Of a DNA stretch of 64,000 bases, positions 33,810 to 44,239 are shown piece after piece. A program made the translations under genes and the position numbers. A model generated the notes under the pieces. The model saw only the letters and a list, made by a program, of their open reading frames with translations. It had not been told where the DNA came from and searched no databases. The stretch is taken from NCBI GenBank assembly GCA_022432975.1, contig CM039505.1, forward strand, positions 49,993,897 through 50,057,896, read 5' to 3'. Numbering within the stretch: position 1 is the stretch's first letter; each line of letters starts with the position of its first letter. Origin of the DNA: Begonia masoniana (lineage: Eukaryota > Streptophyta > Magnoliopsida > Cucurbitales > Begoniaceae).

Positions 33810-34440
33810 TTCCCTCCCTCTTTGAAAAGATTCGTCCTCGAATCTGCATCAAACAAAGATAAGTCAATAACATTAAAAGTAGCGCTTACGTTACTATATT
33901 TGCTCGGTAAGTCAATCTTGTAAGCATTGTTGTTGATGCGTTCCAATACCTGGAAGGGACCGTCTCCTCGCGGTTGTAACTTATTCTTTCTTTGCTCCAC
34001 AAATCTTTCCTTTCATAGATGCACCTAAACTCAATCTCCGGGTTCAAAAATAAATCTTACCATTGCATGAAACTTCTTAACAAATTCATTCTTCTTCCTT
34101 TCATACACAAAAGCAAAATTTTTAGTAAAAAATATTAATAAATTTAAAGCATTTAATGGATTAAAATCATCCATAATATCAAACAGTGAATAATATTTAA
34201 TAGAATTAAAATTTTGTAAAACATTAAAATCTGATTTGAAACTCTCAAAATGTGTATCTATAATTTTGTCATAAACCAAGGTGTGTGCAAAGTAATCATT
34301 GAAAAATTTTTCAATAAAATAATTTTGCATATTATCTATCAACCTTATACATATAATAGGTGCAATATAAAAATCATATGGTCTAACCAACCAATCAAAA
34401 CTATTTGATGTTTCTGGTCAACTTGGAACTAACGTACTTG
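33795..34440 (-). pseudogene. Relic of reverse transcriptase palm joined to integrase C-terminus
   Basis: The minus-strand frame 34390-34031 begins with a decayed palm region: WLVRPYDFYIAP stands where chromoviruses read WLVMPFGLTNAP, and a damaged NDYFAHTLVY where [11 protein letters not shown] is usual. It then jumps to integrase C-terminal sequence (FNPLNALNLL, KKFHAMVRFIFEPGD). After a stop, the next frame gives LRKERFVEQRKNKLQPRGDG and ERINNNAYKIDLPSKYSN, ending NDIVK at a TGA inside the LTR. RNase H and the integrase catalytic core are missing. Confidence 0.7.
33810..33829 (-). other. Polypurine tract of the chromovirus
   Basis: CTTTTCAAAGAGGGAGGGAA on the minus strand lies directly before the LTR start TGATATAGTC. 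It also encodes the FKEGGND end of integrase. Confidence 0.8.
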
Positions 34441-34795
34441 GTACGAGATTTTTATTCTTCTCAATCTCTCTCAACGGAGAAATTTCTCTTCGAAACTCCT
34501 CGGGAATTCAATATTTATTTTTCTACAAAATAAAAGAAACAACACTTGGAAGAAAACTTGGTAAGTCGTTAAATGATAAATAAACATCTTTGTAGAGTAA
34601 CAAAATCATCTCCTCACCTTTCCTCACAAGTCCACTTTTTTTCTCTCTTCTCCCTCGTTTCTTTTCCCTTTCTCCAATTTCTTTTCTTCCTCTTTGCCTT
34701 TTTTGCTTTCTTTATTTATGGCTTTTCTCTCATCGGCTTTTTTGTCTGCTCTTTCTTTTTCGCCTTTTTTCTTCTCTTCTTTCATGCTTGAATTT

Positions 34796-35578
34796 TCAAC
34801 TACGCCATTTTTTTGTCATTTTTTCACCTTTTTCATTTAAGCTTTTGTCATTTTGGATCTCTTTGGCAATCTTCTCTTGATCCAAGCTTGCTTCCCACGG
34901 TTGTAATGGTTTTAGTATTACCAACCTCCCATTTTGCGTAAGCGAATACTCATTTTTATAGCCGTTATGCTTAACTGTTCTATCATATTGCCATGGTCTC
35001 CCCAATAGGATGTGAGTTGCTTGCATTGGCACTACGTCACACAAAATCTCATCTTTATACTTCTCGATTGATAATGCGATGTTTACTTGTCTTGTTACTC
35101 TAATTAAGCCACAATCGCTCAACCATTGCAATTTGTACGACTTTGGATGTCGCTTGGTTTTCAAATTTAACTTTTGGACCAATAACATACTAGCCACGTT
35201 TGTGCAACTTCCGCTATCGATGATCATGCTACATACCTTGTTGTTGACATGACACCTAGTATGAAAGATGTTTTCCCTTTGAGCTTTGTCGTCGTCCTTA
35301 TTAATTTGTACTCTTAAGGCTCTCCGTGTGACTAATAAATCTCCTTTGACCGGCTCCTCCATGTCTACATCACTACAATCTTCGAGTAATGGCATCTCGT
35401 TATCGCTTGAACTCACACTTTCTATATCGCCATTCTCTAAGAAGATCATCGCACGCTTATTGGGACAATTCGATGCGATGTGCCCAATTCCTTGGCATCG
35501 ATAACACTTAATTTCTCTAGTCCGAGTTAGTGTTGGAACCTCACTCTTTCCTTTAGGTGGGTTGAAGTTATCAGCCAC
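34796..35578 (-). pseudogene. Chromovirus zinc knuckle and aspartic protease
   Basis: A 260-codon open segment. A CCHC knuckle CYRCQGIGHIASNC sits near its start and an acidic linker follows. The protease active site is IIDSGSCTNVAS (near 35215), then ILCDVVPMQATHILLGRPW (near 35040) and a Lys/Glu-rich tail. The catalytic D-S-G is intact. The segment is part of a longer gag-pol frame interrupted on both sides. A Lys/Glu-rich linker (34600-34795) follows, as is usual before reverse transcriptase. Confidence 0.85.
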
Positions 35579-36387
35579 GATTTTTTTCTTTGTGGTCCTC
35601 CCTCAGGTTTGGCTTCTCTCCTTTCCAATTTGGTTTCCACGAACTATTTGATGCCGTGTCTACCTTTGTACTTTTCTTGGCCTTTAGTTGTCGTTCGATT
35701 TTGATCGCCTTGTGTAGTAATTACTCCATGTCCAAATAGTGTTGCAAATCTACTATGTCAGCAATCTCTCGATTAAGTCCTCCCACAAACCTTGCCATCG
35801 TGGCTTCTCCATCCTCGTTAACTTCGGCTTTTATCATGGCCATCTCCATTTCTTTATAATACTCCTCAACACTTTTATATCCTTGAGTAAGGCATTGAAG
35901 TTTTCCGACACAAATCCCTATAATAATATGATGGGACGTACCTTTTTCTCATGATTGTTTTCACACTTTTCCATGTGCGAATTGGGGTTTCTTCATTTCA
36001 TCTCCGAGTTTTGACTAGTTGATCCCACCAAATGCTGGCATATTCGATGAACTCCATTGTGACCAACCTAACATTTTTTTCCTCTGTGTAGTTTCGATAC
36101 TCGAGTAAAGAATCGACTTTTCTTTCCCATTCCAAATAGATTTCGGGATCACTTTTCTCTTGGAAGGCTGGGATGTTAACCTTGATATCGCTAAGATCTC
36201 CATCCTCTCGATCGTTCCTATCGTATCTTTCCTTTCGGTTTGGTTTTTCATTGTGGTCATAGTAGTCGTCAAACTTTCGTCCACGAGAATTTGTAGATGA
36301 TGGTATCTCCAAACGTTCCATCCTTCGATTAAGAGCCTCGTATTGATCGTGTATGACCCTCATGAACATCTTTATATCAATCACATT
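35579..36387 (-). pseudogene. Chromovirus gag, downstream part
   Basis: From the Cassandra insertion leftwards the minus strand reads VIDIKMFMRVIHDQ, an Arg/Asp-rich stretch, then the gag capsid block with VNIPAFQEKSDPEIYLEWERK and EFIEYASIWWDQL. A stop follows at about 35998. The remaining gag C-terminus (35579-35997) is readable only across several frames. Confidence 0.8.
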
Positions 36388-36764
36388 TGTGATGACCCGA
36401 ATATGCACGTATGGGTACGATGGCTGCACAAACCGGAACCCGGATGGCGGTACGTCCGCGCGGGCGAACCGGAAGGTGACAGGTCGTAAAAAGGGGGTCG
36501 TCACAATCCCACATCGCTTGGGGAAGTATGTAGAATTGAAACATATGTAAAGAGACCCTCCTATCATAGTAAGACGCGTTTTGGAGCACAATTGACAACG
36601 GATCCCATAAAAACTCTGAAGTTAAAAGTGCTTCGGCGAGAGCAATTCAAGGTTGGGTGACCTTCTGGGAAGTTCTCGCCAAACAAAGCCGTGAGGGGAT
36701 GATATTGGGCTGCGGCCCAATCCCCAGAGCGGACAATATCTTGCTGGGAAAAGGGGTCGTTACA
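36388..36764 (+). repeat. Cassandra LTR 1
   Basis: 377 bp, 5' variant CCCGAATATGCACG. The 5S-like part is at about 36571-36697. Confidence 0.9.
36571..36697 (+). promoter_or_regulatory. 5S-rRNA-derived Pol III promoter region of Cassandra LTR 1
   Basis: CGGATCCCATAA, GAAGTTAAAAGTGCTTCGGC (box A region), GCGAGAGCAA (intermediate element) and GGTTGGGTGACCTTCTGGGA (box C region) follow the order and spacing of the plant 5S rRNA internal promoter. The box A region has AAAAGTGCTTCGG where 5S has AAGCGTGCTTGGG. The same block recurs about 183 bp into each of the other five LTRs. Confidence 0.85.
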
Positions 36765-36835
36765 AATGGTATCAGAGCCTGTACCCAACCGGAAATGTGG
36801 CCAACGAGGACGTTGGGCCCCCGAGGGGGGGTGAT
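36765..36835 (+). other. Cassandra internal domain 1 (primer site and polypurine tract)
   Basis: 71 bp: AA, then TGGTATCAGAGCC (tRNA-iMet primer site), a short spacer and GGGCCCCCGAGGGGGGGTGA (polypurine tract). It has no coding capacity. The other internal domains (37213-37283, 37659-37729, 38105-38176, 38554-38624) have the same layout. Confidence 0.88.
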
Positions 36836-37212
36836 TGTGATGACCCGGATGTGTAAGTATGGTACGATGGCTGCACGAACCGGAACCCGGATGGCGGTAC
36901 GTCCGCGCGGGCGAACCGGAAGGTGACGGGTCGTAAAAAGGGGGTCGTCACAATCCCACATCGCTTGGGGAAGTATGTAGAAATGAAACATATGTAAAGA
37001 GACCCTCCCATCATAGTAAGACGCGTTTTGGAGCACAATTGAAAACGGATCCCATAAGAACTCCGAAGTTAAAAGTATTTCGGCAAGAGCAATTCTAGGT
37101 TGGGTGACATTCTGGGAAGTTCTCGCCAAACAAAGCCGTGAGGGGATGATATTGGGCTGCGCCCCAATCCCCAGAGCGGACAATATGTTGCTGGGAAAAG
37201 GGGGTCGTTACA
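36836..37212 (+). repeat. Cassandra LTR 2
   Basis: 377 bp, 5' variant CCCGGATGTGTAAG. The 5S-like part carries AAGTATTTCGGCAAG, a change in the box A/intermediate region shared only with LTR 3. Confidence 0.9.
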
Positions 37213-37283
37213 AATGGTATCAGAGCCTGTACCCAACCGGAAATGTGGCCAACGAGGACGTTGGGCCCCCGAGGGGGGGTGAT

Positions 37284-37658
37284 TGTGATGACCCGGATGT
37301 GTAAGTATGGTACGATGGCTGCACGAACCGGAACCCGGATGGCGGTACGTCCGCGCGGGCGAACCGGAAGGTGACGGGTCGTAAAAAGGGGGTCGTCACA
37401 ATCCCACATCGCTTGGGGAAGTATGTAGAAATGAAACATATGTAAAGAGACCCTCCCAACATAGTAAGACGCGTTTTGGAGCACAATTGACAACGGATCC
37501 CATAAGAACTCGAAGTTAAAAGTATTTCGGCAAGAGCAATTCTAGGTTGGGTGACATTCTGGGAAGTTCTCGCCAAACAAAGCCGTGAGGGGATGATATT
37601 GGGCTGCGCCCCAATCCCCAGAGCGGACAATATCTTGCTGGGAAAAGGGGTCGTTACA
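37284..37658 (+). repeat. Cassandra LTR 3
   Basis: 375 bp, 5' variant CCCGGATGTGTAAG. It shares AAGTATTTCGGCAAG with LTR 2 and has lost one C in the 5S-like GAACTCCGAAG. Confidence 0.9.
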
Positions 37659-37729
37659 AATGGTATCAGAGCCTGTACCCAACTGGAAATGTGGCCAACG
37701 AGGACGTTGGGCCCCCGAGGGGGAGTGAT

Positions 37730-38104
37730 TGTGATGACCCGGATGTGTAAGTATGGTACGATGGCTGCACGAACCGGAACCCAGATGGCGGTACGTCCGC
37801 GCGGGCGAACCGGAAGGTGACGGGTCGTAAAAAGGGGGTCGTCACAATCCCACATCACTTGGGGAAGTATGTAGAAATGAAACATATGTAAAGAGACCCT
37901 CCCATCATAGTAAGACGCGTTTTGGAGCACAATTGACAACGGATCCCATAAGAACTCCGAAGTTAAAAGTGCTTCGGCGAGAGCAATTCCAGGTTGGGTG
38001 ACATTCTGGGAAGTTCTCGCCAAACAAAGCCGTGAGGGGAGGATATTGGGCTCCGGCCCAATCCCCAGAGCGGACAATATCTTGCTGGGAAAAGGGGTCG
38101 TTAC
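37730..38104 (+). repeat. Cassandra LTR 4
   Basis: 375 bp, 5' variant CCCGGATGTGTAAG, with 5S-like AAGTGCTTCGGCGAGAGC retained. Confidence 0.9.
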
Positions 38105-38176
38105 AAATGGTATCAGAGCCTGTACCCAACCGGAAATGTGGCCAACGAGGACGTTGGGCCCCCGAGGGGGGGTGAT

Positions 38177-38553
38177 TGTGATGACCCGAATATGCACGTA
38201 TGGGTACGATGGCTGCACGAACCAGAACCCGGATGGCGGTACGTCCGCGCGAGCGAACCGGAAGGTGACAGATCGTAAAAAGGGGGTCGTCACAATCCCA
38301 CATCGTTTGGGGAAGTATGTAGAAATGAAACATATGTAAAGAGACCCTCCCATCATAGTAAGACGCGTTTTGGAGCACAATTGACAACGGATCCCATAAG
38401 AACTCCGAAGTTAAAAGTGCTTCGGCAAGAGCAATTCTAGGTTGGATGACCTTCTGGGAAGTTCTCGCCAAACAAAGCCGTGAGGGGAGGATATTGGGCT
38501 GCGGCCCAATCCCCAGAGCGGACAATATCTTGCTGGGAAAAGGAGTCGTTACA
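38177..38553 (+). repeat. Cassandra LTR 5
   Basis: 377 bp, 5' variant CCCGAATATGCACG as in LTR 1. The end reads GGAGTCGTTACA. Confidence 0.9.
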
Positions 38554-38624
38554 AATGGTATCAGAGCCTGTACCCAACCGGAAATGTGGCCAACGATGAC
38601 GTTGGGCCCCCGAGGAGGGGTGAT

Positions 38625-39000
38625 TGTGATGACCCGGATGTGTAAGTATGGTATGATGGCTGCACGAACCGGAACCCGGATGGCGGTACGTCCGCGTGGG
38701 CGAACCGGAAGGTGACGGGTCGTAAAAAGGGGGTCGTCACAATCCCACATCGCTTGGGGAAGTATGTAGAAATGAAACATATGTAAAGAGACCCTCCCAT
38801 CATAGTAAGATGCGTTTTGGAGCACAATTGACAACGGATCCCATAAGAACTCCGAAGTTAAAAGTGCTTCGGCGAGAGCAATTCCAGGTTGGGTGACCTT
38901 CTGGGAAGTTCTCGCCAAACAAAGCCGTGAGGGGAGGATATTGGGCTGCGGCCCAATCCCCAGAGCGGACAATATCTTGCTGGAAAAATGGGTCGTTACA
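38625..39000 (+). repeat. Cassandra LTR 6 (last)
   Basis: 376 bp, 5' variant CCCGGATGTGTAAG. It ends GGGTCGTTACA directly at the right ACATT duplication. Confidence 0.9.
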
Positions 39001-39005
39001 ACATT

Positions 39006-39680
39006 TTCCTCTCCGCTCATGATTCTGAATTTTTTTTTTTTTTAAATAAATAACGCAAAAGGTAAATTGCAAAATTTAAATGTGCGGAAATCTAAATGAC
39101 TGAATTGAAATGCGAAAATTTAAATACCTGAATTGAAATACAGAAATTTAAATAACTGAATTGAAAGGCAGAAATTTAAATGGACTTCTCATCTCCCTCA
39201 CATGTTTACACTCGTTCAATGTTACTCCACTCGTGCTCGAAATTTTGGCTTTTATAAGATAATCTCACACTTTTGCCTTTTACCACTCAATCTCTTCTTT
39301 AGGTTCTAAATTTAGAACACAATCAAGATGCAATCCAACAAGTGCAACGTGAAAATTTCAAATTTTCAAACTTAAAATCCAACTTTCGAGAATAGATTAA
39401 AGTCAAACCCCTAAAGGTGTTTGCTAGAATTGATATGTGGATATAACGTTTTTGAAAAGCTTGAATAGTTTCTAATTGTGAGTCCTCGATACTAATGAGG
39501 TATTTTCATGATTTTTTTTTCTGAATTTTCGGAATTTTTTTTTGAATTTTCAGAATTTTCTATTTAACTAAAACGAAAGTAAAAAATCAAAAGATTTTGG
39601 GGAGAAGAAACAAAGAAAATAACGATAACGATAAAGATAGCTTCTCTGAATCGAAGAACCTTCGCTCTGATACCAAATAA
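39006..39680 (-). other. Chromovirus gag start and 5' leader
   Basis: The gag ATG is at 39020 (MSGEEN, then the Cassandra array). From there to the primer site is a leader rich in A, with AAATTTAAAT(G/A) repeats near 39070-39180 and poly-T runs. The tRNA-iMet primer site lies at 39663-39675 (CGCTCTGATACCA on the plus strand). Confidence 0.75.
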
Positions 39681-40564
39681 TGCAAACCTAAGATATTAGA
39701 GATCTTAGACCCAACACGCAATGCGGAATTCAAAGGGATTGATGCCTTTATTGATTCGAAAGAACAAGAAGAATGAACTTGACCCCAATCGATAGATAGC
39801 GATGGAACCGAAGTTATCAGAAAAGTAGCTATACCCGAACTAAACTCGTTGGTTGAACCTAAGTTATCAAGTTCGATCTTTTCAAGAATACACTTGAAGA
39901 AGATCAAGTTCTAATCCAATAACTTAAGAAGAGAGTTATAAGGATCTCACCTCAAAGCAAAGCTTCATAAAAATCAATTCATTCCAAAGTCCCTAAAATC
40001 TATTACAAGCCTCCCTTAAATAGGCAAAGGGATAAATCTAATAAGGTAATAATATAATTAGAAATAATCAAAATATCTTAATTAGACAATATAAAAGTTT
40101 CTAAAAACAAGAAAAAAAAAATTGTGATTTGGAAAATGGTGCAAGTGGATGGTGGCCTCAGAAATTAGGTTTAAGTAGCGTGAGTCTCAAATTTATTTCA
40201 ACTTGTGGGCCTAGCCCAATAGTGTGGCACTTGTAAGAACTTTGAAATTAAAAACTCTTGGGCTAGAGAAGTGCCATATTGGGTGACTATATGAGAAGTC
40301 TTTATTTTTGAGACATCTCTTATGTTTTGGGCTTCGTTCTCGGCTTCTTTTCCAATCTTTGCTTCTGGCTCAACACTGAGTAATATTATGGCCCGTTGCA
40401 TATCTTGCGATTCCTTTTCTTGGATGTCTTTGATTAAAATTTGTAGTCTTTTGTTTATTTTCTTTAATCTTGATCTCGACATTGGTCCTCCTATGTTCAT
40501 CAATGGATCTTGGCTCCCAATTACTTCTTGATTGTCCTTGGTTGCTCCTTTGACTACATCATCA
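39681..40564 (-). repeat. Right LTR of the chromovirus (5' LTR in element orientation)
   Basis: 884 bp, starting TGCAAACCTAAG and ending CATCATCA on the plus strand. Here the minus-strand reading frame is open through DDDVVKGATKDNQE into GPMSRSRLKK for over 100 codons, whereas the left LTR has a stop just after NDIVK. Confidence 0.87.
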
Positions 40565-40569
40565 TCAGA

Positions 40570-41087
40570 GAAAATCAATCAACGCCGCTTCAAAAACAAA
40601 TTCATAGATTCAGATCCGATTGAAGTTTCATATAAATCAAACTGACCTTTCCGCTGCAAGTGCGAATGCTGTTCTTCGATTCGATACTGCAGCTTGAAGG
40701 CGAAGCATAGAAATGGAGGGAAAAGGCGAGAAAGGTTACTAGATTGTGGGAACGAAACGAATAAAAAAAAGGTAGACGTGGCAACACTTGTCTATCAGTC
40801 AAGTTAGGTTCATTATACGATGACCCCGACAGATGATGTCGATACGCTTTCCAGTCCATTCGGCAAAGAAAACAAAGTCTGGTTAGATGCTAGAAGATGA
40901 ACGTCGAGGCTAGATTTCTCCATAGCTTTGCAGATGAGCTTAAAATGCATACTCAAGTATAATCCAACACGTCTAAAGTGAATATCTGATTCATTCATTC
41001 ATGCCTTTTAATTGTTTTTTTTTTTTTTAAACCTTGTTAAATATTAAAATTACCACTTATTTGTCTAGGACCTGAACAATCGTTTGT
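40570..41087 (-). other. Former 5' flank of the CCX gene
   Basis: By continuity with the insertion site at 32948/40564, this is the leader and promoter side of the broken CCX gene, read on the minus strand. No conserved element was recognised. A poly-T run lies at 41017-41030. Confidence 0.5.
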
Positions 41088-41381
41088 CTAATCTCTGAAA
41101 ATTTCTTCACCGATGAAGCATGGGGTAAACAATACCAACTCCAGATCTAGAAGGTCGACAAATAAGTTCCCCAATTTGCAAATTTTTATCTTCTGAGACT
41201 GTTTTTCAAAATCAAAGAAAAATATTATTCCCCGTGTTTCATCAAATTCAAATGAATTTTCACCATTCCTCCGGACATGTAAAAATTCTATGGTATCACC
41301 GTTTGATCCAGTCATTAAAATGCTCCTGGGCTTTCCAGCTCTCTGAATAAACATCAAGATGTTCGATAAAGAAACTAGCAA
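41088..41381 (-). other. Unassigned open frame, faintly F-box-associated-domain-like
   Basis: A 97-codon frame with SNGDTIEFLHVRRNGE, GIIFFFDFEKQSQKIKI and VDLLDLELVLFTP. The pattern of a value statement, then F-D-(L/F)-E-K and K-I-K-I, recalls the end of plant F-box-associated domains, where a YVESLVSL block follows. That block is not clear here and there is no F-box upstream. It may be a gene fragment or chance. Confidence 0.2.
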
Positions 41382-43000
41382 ACTTACTCGCAGTTCATGA
41401 TGCTCGCGTCGCTTGAACAGAAGTAGCGATTTAATTACGCAAAATGAAGATAGGGACGCAAAGTTAGAGAGATTATGGAGGACGAAGAAGATAAATAAAT
41501 ACCTCGAGGGACAAATAAGGGGAAGAAGACGAATTCCGAGGGTATTTGAGTGAAACGACAGAGAAAATCGAGGGGAAAATGGAGAAAAAAAAAATTAGAC
41601 ATCTCGATTTGTGCGTGTCACCTTGCGCAGGGCCAATTTCTTGTTTAACCTCGAGGAGGAAGTAAAGATTAAACAAAGTTACTGCAATTTTGGTCCCCAT
41701 TTTTTGCCATCCGCTAGGCCCCAAACACGGATTGAAATTAGGAAAACAACCAATTGGATAATCTGGAAATGATGTTCTTGGTGATGACAGATACGAAACT
41801 TAGTTTAAATTTCTCTGGACGAACTTTTTACATATATCATCCAATGATGACCTTAGAGTAAAAGTGTATAGCTATGCATTAAACAGAGGAAATGAGAATG
41901 TTTTGGAATGATTTTTTCTTGTTCTGGAATTCAAACTAACTACTATACAGAAACTAATGAACTATTTTTATTTGTGTTTTCTTTTCATTTCCTAATTTTC
42001 AGGGAGATGATAGCTCGAGTATCTCGAATCCAATCATTAGTCCTGTGTACTTTGGGAAAATAATAATAGCTTGGCACAATTTTTACGTTGGCTCTTGACA
42101 ATCTGATAATCTTTAGAATATGCAAAACAAAGGTTATGAAACACAAACCCACAATGAAGTGTTCTCGGCTAAATCCAAGAGCACCTCCAAATTAAGCAAC
42201 CCAAATATATATAAATTGTTATCCAATTGACACGAATTCTTGGGATGATCTTACGGGATGAATGATGAATGTAACCTGCACATTTCACGTCAAAGAAGAA
42301 CAAAGGATTAAATAAAACAAAGAATATCCGTAACCGGCCCGAGAGCAATTTTGGCACTTTCGGGTGAATGTAATTTTTCAAAGAAAATTACAACGGTACA
42401 AGGCTTGGTTGACTCAACTTTTCTTTCCTACCTAAGGTCTTAGATAGGAAAAGAGAAAGTGAAGATTAAGAGTCACCAAGTAACCACGGATTTGGCAACA
42501 ATTAGAGTCTCAATCTCCACTCGAATTGATGAACAATTCGAGGACTAACCTTAGTTAATGATGATGATGATCCGATGCTAAAGAGAAAAGGTCTACTTGT
42601 TCTCATTCCAAAGAAATCTGAAAAAGTCACAAACTCCAATAGCCATGATTAAATGCAATCCTAATGTAGTTTAAGGTCATTTCACACGAGGAGTTGATCT
42701 CGGCCGTACATGCTTTGGATTTTCTATCTTCAATCAACGGTGGAGATGGTTTCTTCTTTAACAAGGCTGATTTTTAATCCCATGAGAATAGCATTCAGCT
42801 AATGACTTATTTAAAATTTGAATTTAAAGGTTGGATAATGGCGCCCTCAAGTGGAATGGATCGGGCCTTGATTGTGCGCGAGCAGCCATGTCTTGAATGC
42901 TCCCCTAGAGAGTCGAACCTCTTGATGTTTGGTCTTCAAGTCCTTGTGTGTCACACTTTGACCACCACTAACCTAACATTCATCTACCTAATCACACAAT
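41382..43000. other. Intergenic stretch with no recognised gene
   Basis: Moderately AT-rich DNA with short open frames only. It may include decayed LTR sequence of the gypsy relic to the right, since that element's 3' LTR should lie near here. I could not find matching LTR ends. Confidence 0.5.
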
Positions 43001-44239
43001 CTAATGCATGCAACTATAGATTAAATAACAAAAAAGGCCAATGTATGCCAAATTCAAATGCAAGAATAGAAAATTACACAAAGATGCTACCGGAAGACAA
43101 ATTCTCGTTTGACTTTGATTTGACTCTTCACTTGTATCCCATGATAGCATGTAGGTTGGTTTATCGATGTCTTGAGAGGTATGCTTCCATTCTAAATGAT
43201 TCATTAGGCCTTCACCTGCAAAAATAGTACAATAGTCAGTAAAAAGATTAGTTAAATTTTGAACATTGCCTTGAAAACGTGTCATAGGTCCCCTAGGTGT
43301 ATCATCATCTCCGGGTGAGAGATGATTTGACCTCAAATCTTGTGATTCGATCTCCTCAGTTTCATCTTTATCTCCAATATAAGGTGAGAGATATTGAACA
43401 TTGAAAGTCGCTGATACCATAATCTCCTGGCAATTCCAACTTATACGCATTGTTATTAATGCGTTCAATTATCTTGAATGGACCATCTGCCCTAGGAAGA
43501 AGCTTAGATTTCCTTTGTTGAGGAAAACGTTCTTTTCGTAAATGAAGCCACACTAAATCTCCTTCCTTAAATATAACTTCTTTTCGTCCTTTGTTGGCTC
43601 TTTTAGTGTATGCTTCATTTTTCTTTTGTATAGCCTCTCTAACTCGTTCATGCAGTCGTTTCACCTGTGCTGCTTTATCTGCTTCTGTTGAGTTGGAAAA
43701 GTCATTCGTGGGAAATGGTAACAAATTCAAAGGAGTAGTAGGGTTGAACTCATACACCACTTCAAAAGGTGTTTGTTTAATAGCAGAGTTGACACTTTTG
43801 TTATATGCAAATTCCAAATAATGAAGTTGAATATCTCATTCGCCAATTTTCTTCCCTACTACACTTATTAGCCAACGTTCTGTTGACCACTTCGGTCTGT
43901 CCATCTATCTGTGAGTGAAAGAAAGTGCTAAATAACAGTTTTGTTCCAATTTTGTACCACAAGGTTCTCCAAAAGGCACTAAGAAATTTAGTATCTTTGT
44001 CAGATACTATAGTATGAGGTACTCCGTGAAGTCTCACTATTTCTTTGAAAAACAGATGTGCGTCATCGGTCTTAGTACACACCACAAAATGAGCCATCTT
44101 GGAAAATCTGTCTATGACAACCATAATTGCATCCTAAGCTCTTGTGAGAACAAAGTCTAAACTAACATCTACCCAAGGATGAGTGGGTACGGGCAGAGGT
44201 AGATATAAGCCTTAAGGAAGTATTTTGCTCTTTGCCCTT
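43001..44239 (-). pseudogene. Ty3-gypsy element 2: integrase core and C-terminus
   Basis: Minus-strand frames give the integrase core at 44124-43801 ([37 protein letters not shown], with the D-D-E residues present). The C-terminal part is at 43817-43368 (SPFEVVYEFNP-like, REAIQKKNEAY, KEGDLVWLHLRKERFP, ADGPFKIIERINNNAYKLELP). A shifted frame then ends VSATFNVQYLSPYIG and GPMTRFQ. The zinc-binding HHCC region upstream is missing. This part belongs with the polymerase half at 51778-54350; the copia element sits between them. Confidence 0.85.

Larger units (their letters stand above)
36388..39000 (+). mobile_element. Cassandra TRIM retrotransposon, tandem array of six LTRs and five internal domains
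   Basis: Six LTRs of 375-377 bp alternate with five 71-72-bp internal segments, all on the plus strand. The array is flanked by one 5-bp duplication, ACATT (36383-36387 and 39001-39005). Each LTR starts TGTGATGACCC and ends GTCGTTACA and contains a stretch of about 110-125 bp closely matching plant 5S rRNA, the hallmark of Cassandra. Each internal segment has a tRNA-iMet primer site and a G-rich polypurine tract and no coding capacity. LTRs 1 and 5 share one 5' variant (CCCGAATATGCACG) and LTRs 2, 3, 4 and 6 another (CCCGGATGTGTAAG), so the array probably grew by unequal recombination. It lies seven codons into the chromovirus gag. Confidence 0.92.
32948..40564 (-). mobile_element. Chromovirus-type Ty3-gypsy element (CRM-like), internally deleted
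   Basis: Bounded by related LTRs (32948-33809 and 39681-40564), minus orientation. The right LTR is next to a tRNA-iMet primer site, and the left LTR next to a polypurine tract. The flanking five bases are TCTGA (32943-32947) and TCAGA (40565-40569), one mismatch, so a target duplication is likely but imperfect. Remaining coding parts in order are gag, zinc knuckle, protease, a lysine-rich linker, a relic of the reverse transcriptase palm fused to the integrase C-terminus, and a C-terminal extension running into the LTR. That last trait and the GAGGGAGGGAATGATAT boundary resemble CRM elements. The Cassandra array is inserted in gag. Confidence 0.85.

Noticed and set aside
36571..38935. Six 5S rRNA genes
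   Set aside because: The 5S-like parts are diverged, incomplete at the 5' end and embedded in TG...CA LTRs with a primer site, as in Cassandra. They are not functional rRNA genes.
36647..39020. Long minus-strand frames (386, 371 and 178 codons) with repeated protein-like blocks
   Set aside because: They are antisense reading of the tandem Cassandra LTRs. The repeated protein comes from the repeated DNA and matches no family.
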